DNA from: Bacteroidales bacterium UBA7258
GTDB lineage: Bacteria > Bacteroidota > Bacteroidia > Bacteroidales > UBA932
NCBI GenBank assembly: GCA_002472565.1
Contig: DKSK01000014.1
Location: forward strand, 43,891 to 107,890
Length of the DNA: 64,000 bases
Reading direction: 5' to 3'
Shown here in pieces: positions 51,456 through 60,403 of this stretch. The notes under the pieces were generated by a model. The model ran no database searches and was not told where the DNA came from. It saw nothing but the letters and a program-made list of their open reading frames with translations. The translations under genes were made by a program, and so were the position numbers. Every line of letters begins with the position of its first letter. Position 1 is the first letter of the stretch.

Positions 51456-52727
51456 TTATTCCTTTGCCTTCTTCGGGGCGCAGCGGCGGATGGCCGCCGT
51501 GTTTTCCAGTTCAGCCTTGTTCTGACCCGGCCTTAGAACCAGCACCGGCTTTTCATCCTCGGCGAAATGGAATTTAGGCACATTTTCGGTCTTGTCGTAA
51601 CCGACTCTGCGGATGCTTATCTCTTCATCGGGAAGTTCGATTTCTCCTTCTTCCGTGCTCTTCTGTGGATGGGGATCATAGCGGAAGCTCTCTTTGTTTA
51701 TGAGGATGAGCTTGCCCATGTCTGCTCCTGCCACATCCACGAGATTGAGCTTGAATCCCGTAGCTATAGCCGTAACCCTGACCTTGTCTCCGAAATTCTT
51801 GTCTTCGGAGAAGATGATGCCCCTCTTGAATTTGCTGGTATTGCCCGTATATTCCTTGATCTTGTCGGTCAGACTGTTGAGCTCCTCCATCTTGAGACCC
51901 TTGTCGGTCTTGGAGACAGTGATGTTGAGGAGAAGGTTCTTGCATGTCGAGAGGTCGAAGTCGTTGAGGAGAGGGGATTCGAGCGCACCTTGAACGGCAT
52001 CGTCCAGCCTGTTCTTTCCTTCGCCCTCGCCCACGCCCATAAGGGCCATGCCGCTGTTGCGCATCATGGTGCAGACATCCTGGAAGTCCACGTTGATGTA
52101 GCCTTCCTTGGTGATGATTTCGATGATGCCCCTCACCGCCGTGGCCAGAACCTCGTCCGCCTTTGGGAAGGCGTCCTGGATGAGCATATCGCCGTAGAAG
52201 TCGTAGAGCTTCTCGTTGTTGATGATGAGCAGGCTGTCCACGTTGCCCTGGAGCTCGTGGATGCCGTCTACTGCCTTCGTGAGGAAGTCCTCGCCCTCGT
52301 TCTTGAAAGGCAGAGTGACGACGGCTACCGTGAGTATGCCCTTCTCCTTGGCCATCTTGGCGATGACAGGCGATGCTCCCGTACCTGTGCCTCCACCCAT
52401 GCCGGCCGTGATGAAGACCATCTTGGTGATAGGGGTCAGCACCTTGGCGGCGATTTCTTCCTGGGAGGCCATGGCCGCGTTGCGCCCCTTCACCGGATCA
52501 GTTCCGGCGCCGAGCCCTTCGCCCAGCTGGATTTTGACAGGCACATCGCTCTTGTGCAGGGCCTGAGAATCAGTGTTGCAGACTATGAAGCTGCATCCCT
52601 CTATTTTCTGCTGGTACATGTAGGTGACGGCGTTGCAGCCACCCCCTCCCACACCGATGACTTTGATCATCTGGTCTTCCGGGGTCCAGTCACTTGGAAC
52701 TATCTGAGTATCAATTCTTTCTTCCAT
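51456..52727 (-). CDS. ftsZ: Cell division protein FtsZ
   Basis: Tubulin-like GTPase that forms the division ring. It has 423 residues with the GTP-binding loop GVGGGGCNAV at about 25-34 and the tubulin signature GGGTGTG at 111-117. A synergy-loop region follows, and then a variable linker from about 350. The C-terminal peptide reads ELENTAAIRRCAPKKAKE, only loosely like the usual ENIPAYLRR-type tail of Bacteroidota that binds FtsA. It is the last gene of the division cluster, 8 nt after ftsA. The gltX promoter follows. Confidence 0.95.
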   Translation of the reverse strand: MEERIDTQIVPSDWTPEDQMIKVIGVGGGGCNAVTYMYQQKIEGCSFIVCNTDSQALHKSDVPVKIQLGEGLGAGTDPVKGRNAAMASQEEIAAKVLTPITKMVFITAGMGGGTGTGASPVIAKMAKEKGILTVAVVTLPFKNEGEDFLTKAVDGIHELQGNVDSLLIINNEKLYDFYGDMLIQDAFPKADEVLATAVRGIIEIITKEGYINVDFQDVCTMMRNSGMALMGVGEGEGKNRLDDAVQGALESPLLNDFDLSTCKNLLLNITVSKTDKGLKMEELNSLTDKIKEYTGNTSKFKRGIIFSEDKNFGDKVRVTAIATGFKLNLVDVAGADMGKLILINKESFRYDPHPQKSTEEGEIELPDEEISIRRVGYDKTENVPKFHFAEDEKPVLVLRPGQNKAELENTAAIRRCAPKKAKE

Positions 52728-52735
52728 GGCTAATC

Positions 52736-54289
52736 TTATTTTTCCTCATCCTCGCCGGTGGCGGTGTCATAGGTACTGTTGAAAAGGTTGCTGATTGAGC
52801 GGAACCATGTAGGGGTGTTCTTTCTGTGCTTTGCGGCTTCCGCGCGCCTTCTCTCCTCCTCTTCGCGCTGGAGCCTTTCAGCCTTCCTCTTTTCCCGTTC
52901 CCTCTTCTTTCTCTCCTCCGGAGTCTCTTCCGGAATGTCGATCAGCGGGGCAGATTCTCCCTCCTCGGCATCTTCCGGAATCTCAGGCGAGGAGACTTCG
53001 GCCACGGAAGGCTCTTCCGCCACGGTTTCCCTGACTTCGGCATCCTTGGCAATGGCAGGTGTCTGGGAAGGCTTCTCCTCCGCCCCGCTTTTGATCTCAG
53101 GGAGAAGATCGATGCAGGAAGGTGTAGCGTCACCCTTGGCCGCGAGCACCATGCCCAGGACATTGGCCGCCTCGGCATCGTTCACCCCGACGATTTCGGA
53201 GCAGGAGAAAAGATGCCTCGGAAGACCGACTCTGACCGAATAGCCGGAGAGATCCTTTATCATGGTGCCGATGTTGGCCATGCCGGCTCCGCCGCCCGTT
53301 ATCACCAGACCATTGCGCAGCCCTTCCGAAAGGCCGCTCTGCTGGATTTCCCAGAGTATGGCCTCAATGATTTCTTTTTCTCTCGCTGTGATGATTTCGG
53401 AGAGGTATTTTACCGGAATCTGCTTGTACCCTTCAATCTCGTCGCCCTCGATCTGGAGAATTTTCTCCTCAAGAGTCTGAAGCTTGTCAGGAAGGCAGGC
53501 ACCGTAGGCTTTCTTGATTTCTTCCGCGAGATTTGCCGAAATCGAGCACTCGCTCACGATGTCGGAGGTAACGTTCTTTCCGCCGAAAGGAATGGCGGCG
53601 TAGAAACGCAGCACCCCTTCCTTGTAGATCGTGACCGAAGTAGCGCCGCCACCCAGGTCAATGAGCCCGACCCCGCCGTACATCTCGTCATGAGTCAAGA
53701 CGGCCTTGGCGATAGTGGCCGGGGTGAAATATTTCCTCGCTATGGCTATGCCGATGTTGTTGAAGACCTTGTCGATGGTCTTGACGGAACTCTTCTTTCC
53801 GACGAAAAGCTTGAAGTTGCCCTCTAGTTTGTCGCTTACCATGCCGACTACGTCGTTCTCGTTCACCTGGAAATCCTCATCGGTGGAGAAGGACTGGGCT
53901 ATCGAACCATAGAGCTCCTCGTGGGCGTTCTCGATAGGATATGTGCCCTGGGCGGACTCCTTGAGGCTCTCCACCTCCTCTGCGCTGATGCTCTCGCCCG
54001 CATCGGTGCGCTCCACCGAGCCCGTTGCCGTGTCTTGGCGCACGTCGCAGCGCGGCAGCCCGACCACGACCTGCATCAGCTTGATATTGAGCTCCTTTTC
54101 GGCCTCATTGATGGCGGCTTTGATTGGCACGAGGGCCTTGGCCGGATTGAAGACCGCACTGTTTCGTATTCCGTCCGACGGGCGGGTTTTGTAGTAGAGA
54201 ATCTGGATATCGTCTCCTGCAACCTTAGCCACCGTCAGGGCTATTTTCGTAGATCCCAGGTCTACGGCCGCAATATATCTTTCTTCCAT
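52736..54289 (-). CDS. ftsA: Cell division protein FtsA
   Basis: Actin-like ATPase that tethers FtsZ to the membrane. It has 517 residues, starting EERYIAAVDLGSTKIAL (phosphate-1 motif), with LIDLGGGATSVTIY (phosphate-2) and LVITGGGAGMANI. The extra length over about 420 residues is an acidic Pro/Glu region and then a strongly charged helix with KKREREKRKAERLQREEEE. The end TWFRSISNLFNSTYD could be the amphipathic membrane-targeting helix. It starts 12 nt after ftsQ and ends 8 nt before ftsZ. Confidence 0.94.
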   Translation of the reverse strand: MEERYIAAVDLGSTKIALTVAKVAGDDIQILYYKTRPSDGIRNSAVFNPAKALVPIKAAINEAEKELNIKLMQVVVGLPRCDVRQDTATGSVERTDAGESISAEEVESLKESAQGTYPIENAHEELYGSIAQSFSTDEDFQVNENDVVGMVSDKLEGNFKLFVGKKSSVKTIDKVFNNIGIAIARKYFTPATIAKAVLTHDEMYGGVGLIDLGGGATSVTIYKEGVLRFYAAIPFGGKNVTSDIVSECSISANLAEEIKKAYGACLPDKLQTLEEKILQIEGDEIEGYKQIPVKYLSEIITAREKEIIEAILWEIQQSGLSEGLRNGLVITGGGAGMANIGTMIKDLSGYSVRVGLPRHLFSCSEIVGVNDAEAANVLGMVLAAKGDATPSCIDLLPEIKSGAEEKPSQTPAIAKDAEVRETVAEEPSVAEVSSPEIPEDAEEGESAPLIDIPEETPEERKKREREKRKAERLQREEEERRRAEAAKHRKNTPTWFRSISNLFNSTYDTATGEDEEK

Positions 54290-54301
54290 ATTCGAAACTT
54301 T

Positions 54302-55087
54302 TTATCTGCAGATGATCTGCCCCCTGTATTTTACTGTCACGTATCTGTATTTTATCGAGTCGGCGGCCGCGGAGGGGGCCACCGCCGAATAATAATCTTT
54401 TATCCTCGCGAATTTCTCCTCGTAGTCCTGCGGGGTGCCGAAGATGAAGAGCTCCCGTCCCTTCCTCGGGACCATTACCAGGTCTCCGTCTGAATCCACG
54501 GAAATCTGAACGATCGCATCCTTCCATACCTTGTCGTTCCCGATGTAGGAGATGAGTTCTATCACACCTTCCAGCCACTTTCTTTCTTTCTCCGAGACCG
54601 GAATCCCGTTTTTGCAACGCGAGAGGCTGAGAGGAACATTCCCGTCGATGATTGGGACCCTGGAAGTGTAATGGTTCTGGAGCGGGAAGAGATAACCTTT
54701 CTCATCGCTGTAGAAGCCGCCTTCCGCCGTCATGAACCTGGCGACGGGCTCGCGCTGAGTGACGGAGACATGGACTTTTCCGTCCGTAACCGTCCAGGCC
54801 TGGGCGGAGAGGATAGCGCTGTGGCGCACCAGACTCTCTTCGATTTTCCGCAGCCCGACGGAGTCCAGTCTCTTTCCGGAGAAAGTCCCGTAGTCTTCCT
54901 TAATGTAGCTGCGCACGTCCTTGGCCGTGACGAAGTGGAGCTTCGAGGAGTCGGCTATCTCGACCACCAGACCGGAACAGGTTTTCTTGGCCCGTTCTTT
55001 CCTGGCCATCTCTCCGGAAATGACAAGCAGCCCCGCGAAGAGCAGCGACATAGTGATGAAGATGAGATATTTCAGCCCTGTCTTCAT
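54302..55087 (-). CDS. ftsQ: Cell division protein FtsQ/DivIB-like
   Basis: Bitopic divisome protein of 261 residues with a membrane helix at about 6-24. The periplasmic part is a POTRA-like domain (FVTAKDVRSYIKEDYG onward) followed by the FtsQ beta region (REPVARFMTAEGGFYSDEKG). The sequence is weakly conserved, as usual; the assignment rests on these patterns and on its place between murC and ftsA, the normal site of ftsQ. Gaps to neighbours are 6 and 12 nt. Confidence 0.88.
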   Translation of the reverse strand: MKTGLKYLIFITMSLLFAGLLVISGEMARKERAKKTCSGLVVEIADSSKLHFVTAKDVRSYIKEDYGTFSGKRLDSVGLRKIEESLVRHSAILSAQAWTVTDGKVHVSVTQREPVARFMTAEGGFYSDEKGYLFPLQNHYTSRVPIIDGNVPLSLSRCKNGIPVSEKERKWLEGVIELISYIGNDKVWKDAIVQISVDSDGDLVMVPRKGRELFIFGTPQDYEEKFARIKDYYSAVAPSAAADSIKYRYVTVKYRGQIICR

Positions 55088-55093
55088 CTCTCT

Positions 55094-56452
55094 TTACCTG
55101 AGTCTTCCTTCGAGGAGAGCCGTTATGGGCTCGATGAATCTGTCGATGTTGCCAGCGCCGAAGGTGGCGAGAATGTCTACCGGCTCTTTGGCGAGGTAGT
55201 CCATGAGCTCCTCCTTCTTCAGCAGGACCTTCTCCTTCGCGGTGACCTTGTCGAAGATAAGCTCTGAGCTCACTCCCGGAATGGGCTCCTCCCTGGCAGG
55301 ATAGATGTCCAGCAGGATGAGCTTGTCTACAGCGCTCAGGGCCTTCGCGAAGCCCTCGGCCAGGTCGCGTGTCCTGGAATAGAGGTGCGGCTGGAAGATG
55401 GCCGTGAGCTTCCTCTTCGGGAAAATCCCGCGTATAGAGGATATCGCCGCTTCCAACTCCTGCGGATGGTGCGCATAGTCGTCCACATAGACCAGCTCAG
55501 GGGTGTTGATGTGGAAATCCAGTCTGCGCCATACGCCTTTGAAGGTCCCGATTCCGTCTTTGACAGCCTCCGGAGAAAGCCCGTAGATAAGGCAGACGGC
55601 GGCGGCCGCGACGCTGTTCTCTACGTTGACCCAGCCCGGTATTCCAACCCTGATTCCCTTGATTTCTCCTTCCGGATATACGAGGTCGAAGCTATAGTGC
55701 CCGCTTTCGTCAGGACTGATGTTCTTCCCATAATAGTCGGCAGGGCCCTCGAAGGCATAGCGAACGAGCCTTGCTTTCGTATCTGCCTGACTTACAGGCA
55801 GGCCGGCTTTCGCTATCACCGTGCCGCTTACCTGGGCGGCGAAGTCTCGGAAGGCCTGCTGGTAATTGGCCAGGTTGCCGTAGATGTCTAGGTGGTCGGC
55901 ATCCATGGCACTGATTACCGCTATCTCAGGATGGAGCTGGAGGAAACTGTGGTCGAATTCATCGGCTTCCGCCACGACCGTCTCTGTTTTGCTCACGAGC
56001 ATATTGGTCCTGTAGTTTTTTGAAATTCCGCCGAGGAAGGCCGTGCATCCCTCTCCGCATTGGGTGAGGATGTGGGCGATGAGGGTGCTGGTAGTGGTCT
56101 TGCCGTGAGTGCCGGAGACCGCGAGGCAGCGCTGCCCTTCCGTTATTTCTCCCAGCAGGCGAGAACGCTTCAGAACCCTGTAGCCGTTCTCTTTGACGAA
56201 CTGAAGCTCCTCTAGTTCGGCCGGAATGGCAGGAGTGTAGACGACAAGGGTCTTTTCCTTGTCCTGAGGTATCAGGTCCGGCCTGTCTTCGTAATGGACC
56301 TCTATGCCTTCTTCCTCAAGTTTGTGGGTGAGATCAGAAGGAGTCCTGTCGTAGCCCGAAACCTTGAATCCCTTGAATTTGAAATACCTTGCCTCGGCGC
56401 TCATTCCAATACCGCCGATGCCTATGAAATAGACGTTCTCGTACTTTGCCAT
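55094..56452 (-). CDS. murC: UDP-N-acetylmuramate-L-alanine ligase
   Basis: Adds L-alanine to UDP-MurNAc, the first step of peptide-stem assembly. It has 452 residues with the N-terminal nucleotide-binding GIGGIGMSA, the ATP loop GTHGKTTTS at about 115-123, and the Mur motifs EADEFDHSF and DADHLDIYG, then YVDDYAHHP in the C-terminal domain. It starts 2 nt after the murG stop. Length and motif order are typical. Confidence 0.95.
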   Translation of the reverse strand: MAKYENVYFIGIGGIGMSAEARYFKFKGFKVSGYDRTPSDLTHKLEEEGIEVHYEDRPDLIPQDKEKTLVVYTPAIPAELEELQFVKENGYRVLKRSRLLGEITEGQRCLAVSGTHGKTTTSTLIAHILTQCGEGCTAFLGGISKNYRTNMLVSKTETVVAEADEFDHSFLQLHPEIAVISAMDADHLDIYGNLANYQQAFRDFAAQVSGTVIAKAGLPVSQADTKARLVRYAFEGPADYYGKNISPDESGHYSFDLVYPEGEIKGIRVGIPGWVNVENSVAAAAVCLIYGLSPEAVKDGIGTFKGVWRRLDFHINTPELVYVDDYAHHPQELEAAISSIRGIFPKRKLTAIFQPHLYSRTRDLAEGFAKALSAVDKLILLDIYPAREEPIPGVSSELIFDKVTAKEKVLLKKEELMDYLAKEPVDILATFGAGNIDRFIEPITALLEGRLR

Positions 56453-56454
56453 AA

Positions 56455-57615
56455 TTATTTGTTCTCCAAAAGTTTATATGCCTCTTTGGCTATGGTCTGC
56501 CCCGCGTCCGGAAGCCCCAGAGCGGCGGAATTCTTCTCAAGTGAAGCTATTTTTTCAGGTTCATGCAGAAGGCTGAGCGCCGTCGGAAGAAGTTTCTCTG
56601 CGGCTTCGGCATCTTTCACCATCATGGCCGCTCCCTTGTTAACAAGGGCCATGGCGTTATGGGTCTGATGATCCTCGGCAACATTCGGCGAAGGCACGAA
56701 AATGGCGGCCTTCCCGAGCGCGCAGATCTCTGAAATCGACGAGGCTCCGGAACGTGAAATCACGATGTCTGCCGCGGCGTAGGCGAGATCCATCCTCTTG
56801 ATGAAGTCGGAATGGTGGACGAAGGAGAGACTCTGCCCTCCGAGTCCCCGCTCGCGGGCCTCTTCCATGAAGGCGTCCACGCCCTTTTTATAATATTTTC
56901 CGCATTGCCAGATGATTTCGACTCCTTCTCCGCCGGGGCAGCCGTCCGAAATCCATTTTTCCATGGACTTGTTGAGGGTGCCGCTTCCGAGACTGCCTCC
57001 GACGATGAAAATATGCTTTTTCCCAGGGTCGAGACCGTAGAATTTCATGGCCTCCGCCTTTTGCTCCTCAGTCGCCCTATGGCTGACTTCCTCCCTTATC
57101 GGGTTCCCGGTCATAACGATCTTCTCTGCCGGGAAAAATCTTTCCATGCCCTCGTAGGCAACGCAGACCTTCCCGACCCTCTTCCCGAGGATCTTGTTCG
57201 TAAGTCCCGCGAAGCCGTTCTGTTCCTGAATCATCGTCGGAATGCCTTTCCGCTCAGCCTGCCAGAGCAGAGGGGCGCTGGCATAGCCGCCGACTCCTAT
57301 CGCTATGTCAGGTTTGAACTCTTTCAGAAGTTTTCCGGCTTTGCGTATGCTCTCCGCCACCTTGAAAGGAACCTGGATGTCGTTCTTTATGTTATGCCAG
57401 TTGAGCTGGCGCTGGAGCCCCACGATAGGCAGGGCCACTATCTTGTATCCTGCGGCAGGAACCTTCTCCATCTCCATCTTTCCCTCCGCCCCGACGAAGA
57501 GAATTTCGTTGGCGGGGTTGAGCTTCATCAAGGCGTTCGCTATGGAAATCGCCGGAAAGATGTGTCCGCCGGTTCCCCCGCCGCTGATGATGATGCGTAA
57601 TTTTTTGTATTCCAT
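56455..57615 (-). CDS. murG: UDP-N-acetylglucosamine transferase MurG
   Basis: Makes lipid II by adding GlcNAc to lipid I on the inner face of the cytoplasmic membrane. GT28 fold, 386 residues: GGGTGGHIFPA near the start (10-24), IGVGGYASAPLL, QEQNGFAGLTN, and the donor-binding SRSGASSISEI and PSPNVAEDHQ motifs. It starts 4 nt after ftsW ends and is followed by murC after 2 nt. Confidence 0.95.
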   Translation of the reverse strand: MEYKKLRIIISGGGTGGHIFPAISIANALMKLNPANEILFVGAEGKMEMEKVPAAGYKIVALPIVGLQRQLNWHNIKNDIQVPFKVAESIRKAGKLLKEFKPDIAIGVGGYASAPLLWQAERKGIPTMIQEQNGFAGLTNKILGKRVGKVCVAYEGMERFFPAEKIVMTGNPIREEVSHRATEEQKAEAMKFYGLDPGKKHIFIVGGSLGSGTLNKSMEKWISDGCPGGEGVEIIWQCGKYYKKGVDAFMEEARERGLGGQSLSFVHHSDFIKRMDLAYAAADIVISRSGASSISEICALGKAAIFVPSPNVAEDHQTHNAMALVNKGAAMMVKDAEAAEKLLPTALSLLHEPEKIASLEKNSAALGLPDAGQTIAKEAYKLLENK

Positions 57616-57619
57616 ATCG

Positions 57620-59002
57620 CTATAATTTGTCTATCTGGTCCAATTCTTCGCTTCTGTCATCTTTTCTCTCCATCAGAGGGGCCGCCTCCTTGCTCTCCAT
57701 CTCGATCTTCTTGCGGGCCTGACGGCTTATCGCCATGATTATACCAAAAGCCGTGCAGAATATCAAGAAGGAACTTTTTCCGTAGCTTACCAGAGGAAGA
57801 GTCTGGCCCGTCATCGGCATGAGATCGACGTTGACTAGGATGTGGATCATTGCCTGGAAGACGATGAGCATCACCAGACCCGAGACGATGAGCTTCATGA
57901 AGTCGTCCTCGCTGTTCCTCACTATTATGGCTCCTCTTGCAAGCAGGCTTATGTAGAGGGCGAGGACGAAAAGCCCGCCAAACAAGCCGTATTCCTCGAT
58001 TACGAAGCTGTACATGTAGTCCTCGAACATGACAGGGACGACGTAGCGCTGAGTGCTGTTCCCCGGGCCTTTGCCTATGAAGCCTCCTTCGCTGACGGCT
58101 ATCTTCGCGCTTATCTGCTGCCTGTTCTTGTCCAGCAGCTCGGTGAATTCTTTGGAATTCTGGCCGTATTCGTCGAGGGTGGCCACGAGCTGTTTCTCGG
58201 TGTCGCTCTCGAAGAATGAGTTGATACGGCTGACCAGGGTGCCGGTTCTTCCGTGGCCTCCTTCTCCTTCTCCGCTCCCGGAACTGCCCAGAACCAGAAC
58301 CATTCCTCCCAGAGAGATGGCCGCTATACAGAGTATGAAGTCTTTCTTTCCGAATTCAATTCCTCCAACGAGGGCTATCAAGAAGAGAATGCCGCCGATG
58401 ATGACCGCCGAGGAATTGCTTCCCCTTGCCACAAGCAGGCTTACTATCCCGATAGGAAGGTAGATGGTGAGCACCTTGTCCCAGAAAGGGTCGGCAAGGA
58501 AGCCGAGCTTAGCCGAACCTGCGAATTTCCTGTAGAACCAGGATTCACGGCGTCTCCATGCCACTACTGCCTTCGCTATGTAGAGAATCATTCCCAGCTT
58601 CACGACCTCGAAGACCTGGATAGGAAATACTCCGAAAAACCTCAGGCTGCGGTAGGCGTCGTTCACTTTCTCCGCCCTGACTATCGGACCTCTTATCCGC
58701 AGGTCAAGCATCAAGAGGAGAAAGAGCGAACCCCAGAGCCCGAGCCAGGCGAGGAAGTTCAAGACTTTCTCGCTGCTTATTTTGTAAAAAACCCATGTAA
58801 ACAGGAGCCCTATCGATGCAGTTCCGAACTGACCCATTATGACCGAGTTGCGTGTCGAACGATTCTGCAGGGCGAGCAGAGGAGTCGATGAAGAGATAGC
58901 AAGGAATGAGATCATGACCAGCAGCATCATGATCATGGCCACAACCTTGTCGCCTTCGAAACTGTCCAGAGCAGTCCAGATTCCTCCCTTGCGTTTTGCC
59001 AT
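57620..59002 (-). CDS. ftsW: SEDS-family glycan polymerase FtsW
   Basis: Lipid II polymerase of the divisome, an integral membrane protein of 460 residues with about ten helices. SEDS features are the N-terminal FLAISSSTPLLALQN region, VVKLGMILYIAK, the large periplasmic loop between helices 7 and 8 with GFIGKGPGNS, and the C-terminal MTGQTLPLVSYGKSSFL signature. The usual catalytic aspartate of that loop is not easily placed by eye. It works with the transpeptidase FtsI encoded upstream. The flanking gaps to murD and murG are 4 nt each. Confidence 0.93.
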   Translation of the reverse strand: MAKRKGGIWTALDSFEGDKVVAMIMMLLVMISFLAISSSTPLLALQNRSTRNSVIMGQFGTASIGLLFTWVFYKISSEKVLNFLAWLGLWGSLFLLLMLDLRIRGPIVRAEKVNDAYRSLRFFGVFPIQVFEVVKLGMILYIAKAVVAWRRRESWFYRKFAGSAKLGFLADPFWDKVLTIYLPIGIVSLLVARGSNSSAVIIGGILFLIALVGGIEFGKKDFILCIAAISLGGMVLVLGSSGSGEGEGGHGRTGTLVSRINSFFESDTEKQLVATLDEYGQNSKEFTELLDKNRQQISAKIAVSEGGFIGKGPGNSTQRYVVPVMFEDYMYSFVIEEYGLFGGLFVLALYISLLARGAIIVRNSEDDFMKLIVSGLVMLIVFQAMIHILVNVDLMPMTGQTLPLVSYGKSSFLIFCTAFGIIMAISRQARKKIEMESKEAAPLMERKDDRSEELDQIDKL

Positions 59003-59006
59003 TTTC

Positions 59007-60350
59007 CTAAAGATTCCTTACCGCTTCCTTGAATTTTTCGCCTCTCTCCTCCATGCAGTGGAAGAGGTCGAAGCTTGCGCAGCATGGGCTCAGCAGAACC
59101 ACGTCGCCTTCCACGGCCTCCGCCGCGCTCACTTTTACGGCTTCTTCCGCACTCAGCACGTCCTTCATCTTGTCTTCCCCCACGATAGGGCCGAAGCACT
59201 CATGGAGCTTTCTATTGTCCTTCCCGAGGCAGACTATGAATTTCACCTTCTTGCGCACCAAGTCATAGAGCTGGCTGTAGTCGTTGCCCTTGTCCACTCC
59301 GCCGGCAATCCAGACCACAGGCTTTTTCATGCTCTCGAGAGCCCACCATGCGGCATCTACGTTGGTCGCTTTCGAATCATTGATGTATTCCACGCCTCCT
59401 ACTGTCAGAACCGGCTCCAGGCGATGCTCTATCGGCTTGAAAGTCTCGAGGGAATTTCTGATTATCTTGTTGTCGATGCCCGCGGCCTTGGCTGCCAGGG
59501 CCGCCGCCATGGAATTGTAGATGTTGTGCTTCCCTCCGAGGGCGAGTTCTTCGAGGTAGACCTCACAGTCGTCCTTGCCTGGTACCTTCACGACGAACTT
59601 GTTTCCGTCTACATATGCGCCCTCTTCCACTTTACCCTTCTGGGTGAAAGGCAGCTTCTGGGCTCTTACCACAATCTGGTTGAGATGGCTGATGGTGATT
59701 TCGTCATCATTGTCGAAGATGAAGCAGTCCTCAGGGGAAAGATTCTGCACAAGGCGGAATTTAGCCTTGACGTAGTTCTCCATCTTGTATTCATAGCGGT
59801 CGAGATGGTCCGGCGTAATGTTGGTGATTATGGCGATGTCAGGCTTGAACTCGTAGCAGTTGTCCAGCTGGAAGCTGCTGATTTCCAGAACGTAATAGTC
59901 ATGGTGGGTGGTGGCAACCTGGTAGGCGTAGCTCTTCTCGATATTCCCGCCTAGACCCACGTTAAGGCCTGCCTGCTGAAGCAGGTAGTAGATGAGCGAG
60001 GTCGTCGTCGTCTTTCCGTTGCTCCCCGTGATGCAGATTTTCTTGGCGGAGTCGTAACGTGCGGCGAACTCTATCTCCGAGATTATCCGGATGCCCTTGG
60101 CCTCGGCCTTGCGCACTATCGGAGCGGAATTAGGCACACCTGGACTTTTGATGATTTCATCGGCGCTCAGGACCTTTTCCTCGGTATGCCCCTTCTCCTC
60201 GTAGGGGATCTCCCACTTCGCCATCATCTCCTTGTAATTGTCCTTTATCGGGCCGGAATCGGAGACGAATACGTCAAAACCTTTGACCTTCGCGAGGACT
60301 GCGGAGCCGGCTCCGCTTTCTCCTCCACCTAAAACCACGATTCTTGCCAT
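59007..60350 (-). CDS. murD: UDP-N-acetylmuramoylalanine-D-glutamate ligase
   Basis: Adds D-glutamate to UDP-MurNAc-Ala. It has 447 residues with the N-terminal GGGESGAGSA, the ATP loop GSNGKTTT at about 108-115, EISSFQLDNCYEF and NITPDHLDRY as the central Mur motifs, and YINDSKATN plus LSPCCASFDLF in the C-terminal domain. All are standard for MurD. It lies 53 nt after mraY, the widest gap in the cluster, with no promoter box that I can identify. Confidence 0.95.
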   Translation of the reverse strand: MARIVVLGGGESGAGSAVLAKVKGFDVFVSDSGPIKDNYKEMMAKWEIPYEEKGHTEEKVLSADEIIKSPGVPNSAPIVRKAEAKGIRIISEIEFAARYDSAKKICITGSNGKTTTTSLIYYLLQQAGLNVGLGGNIEKSYAYQVATTHHDYYVLEISSFQLDNCYEFKPDIAIITNITPDHLDRYEYKMENYVKAKFRLVQNLSPEDCFIFDNDDEITISHLNQIVVRAQKLPFTQKGKVEEGAYVDGNKFVVKVPGKDDCEVYLEELALGGKHNIYNSMAAALAAKAAGIDNKIIRNSLETFKPIEHRLEPVLTVGGVEYINDSKATNVDAAWWALESMKKPVVWIAGGVDKGNDYSQLYDLVRKKVKFIVCLGKDNRKLHECFGPIVGEDKMKDVLSAEEAVKVSAAEAVEGDVVLLSPCCASFDLFHCMEERGEKFKEAVRNL

Positions 60351-60403
60351 ATCTTTATTTCTTTTGATTCTCTTTTAAAAACCTGTCTTCTCAAGGTCCT
60401 CAT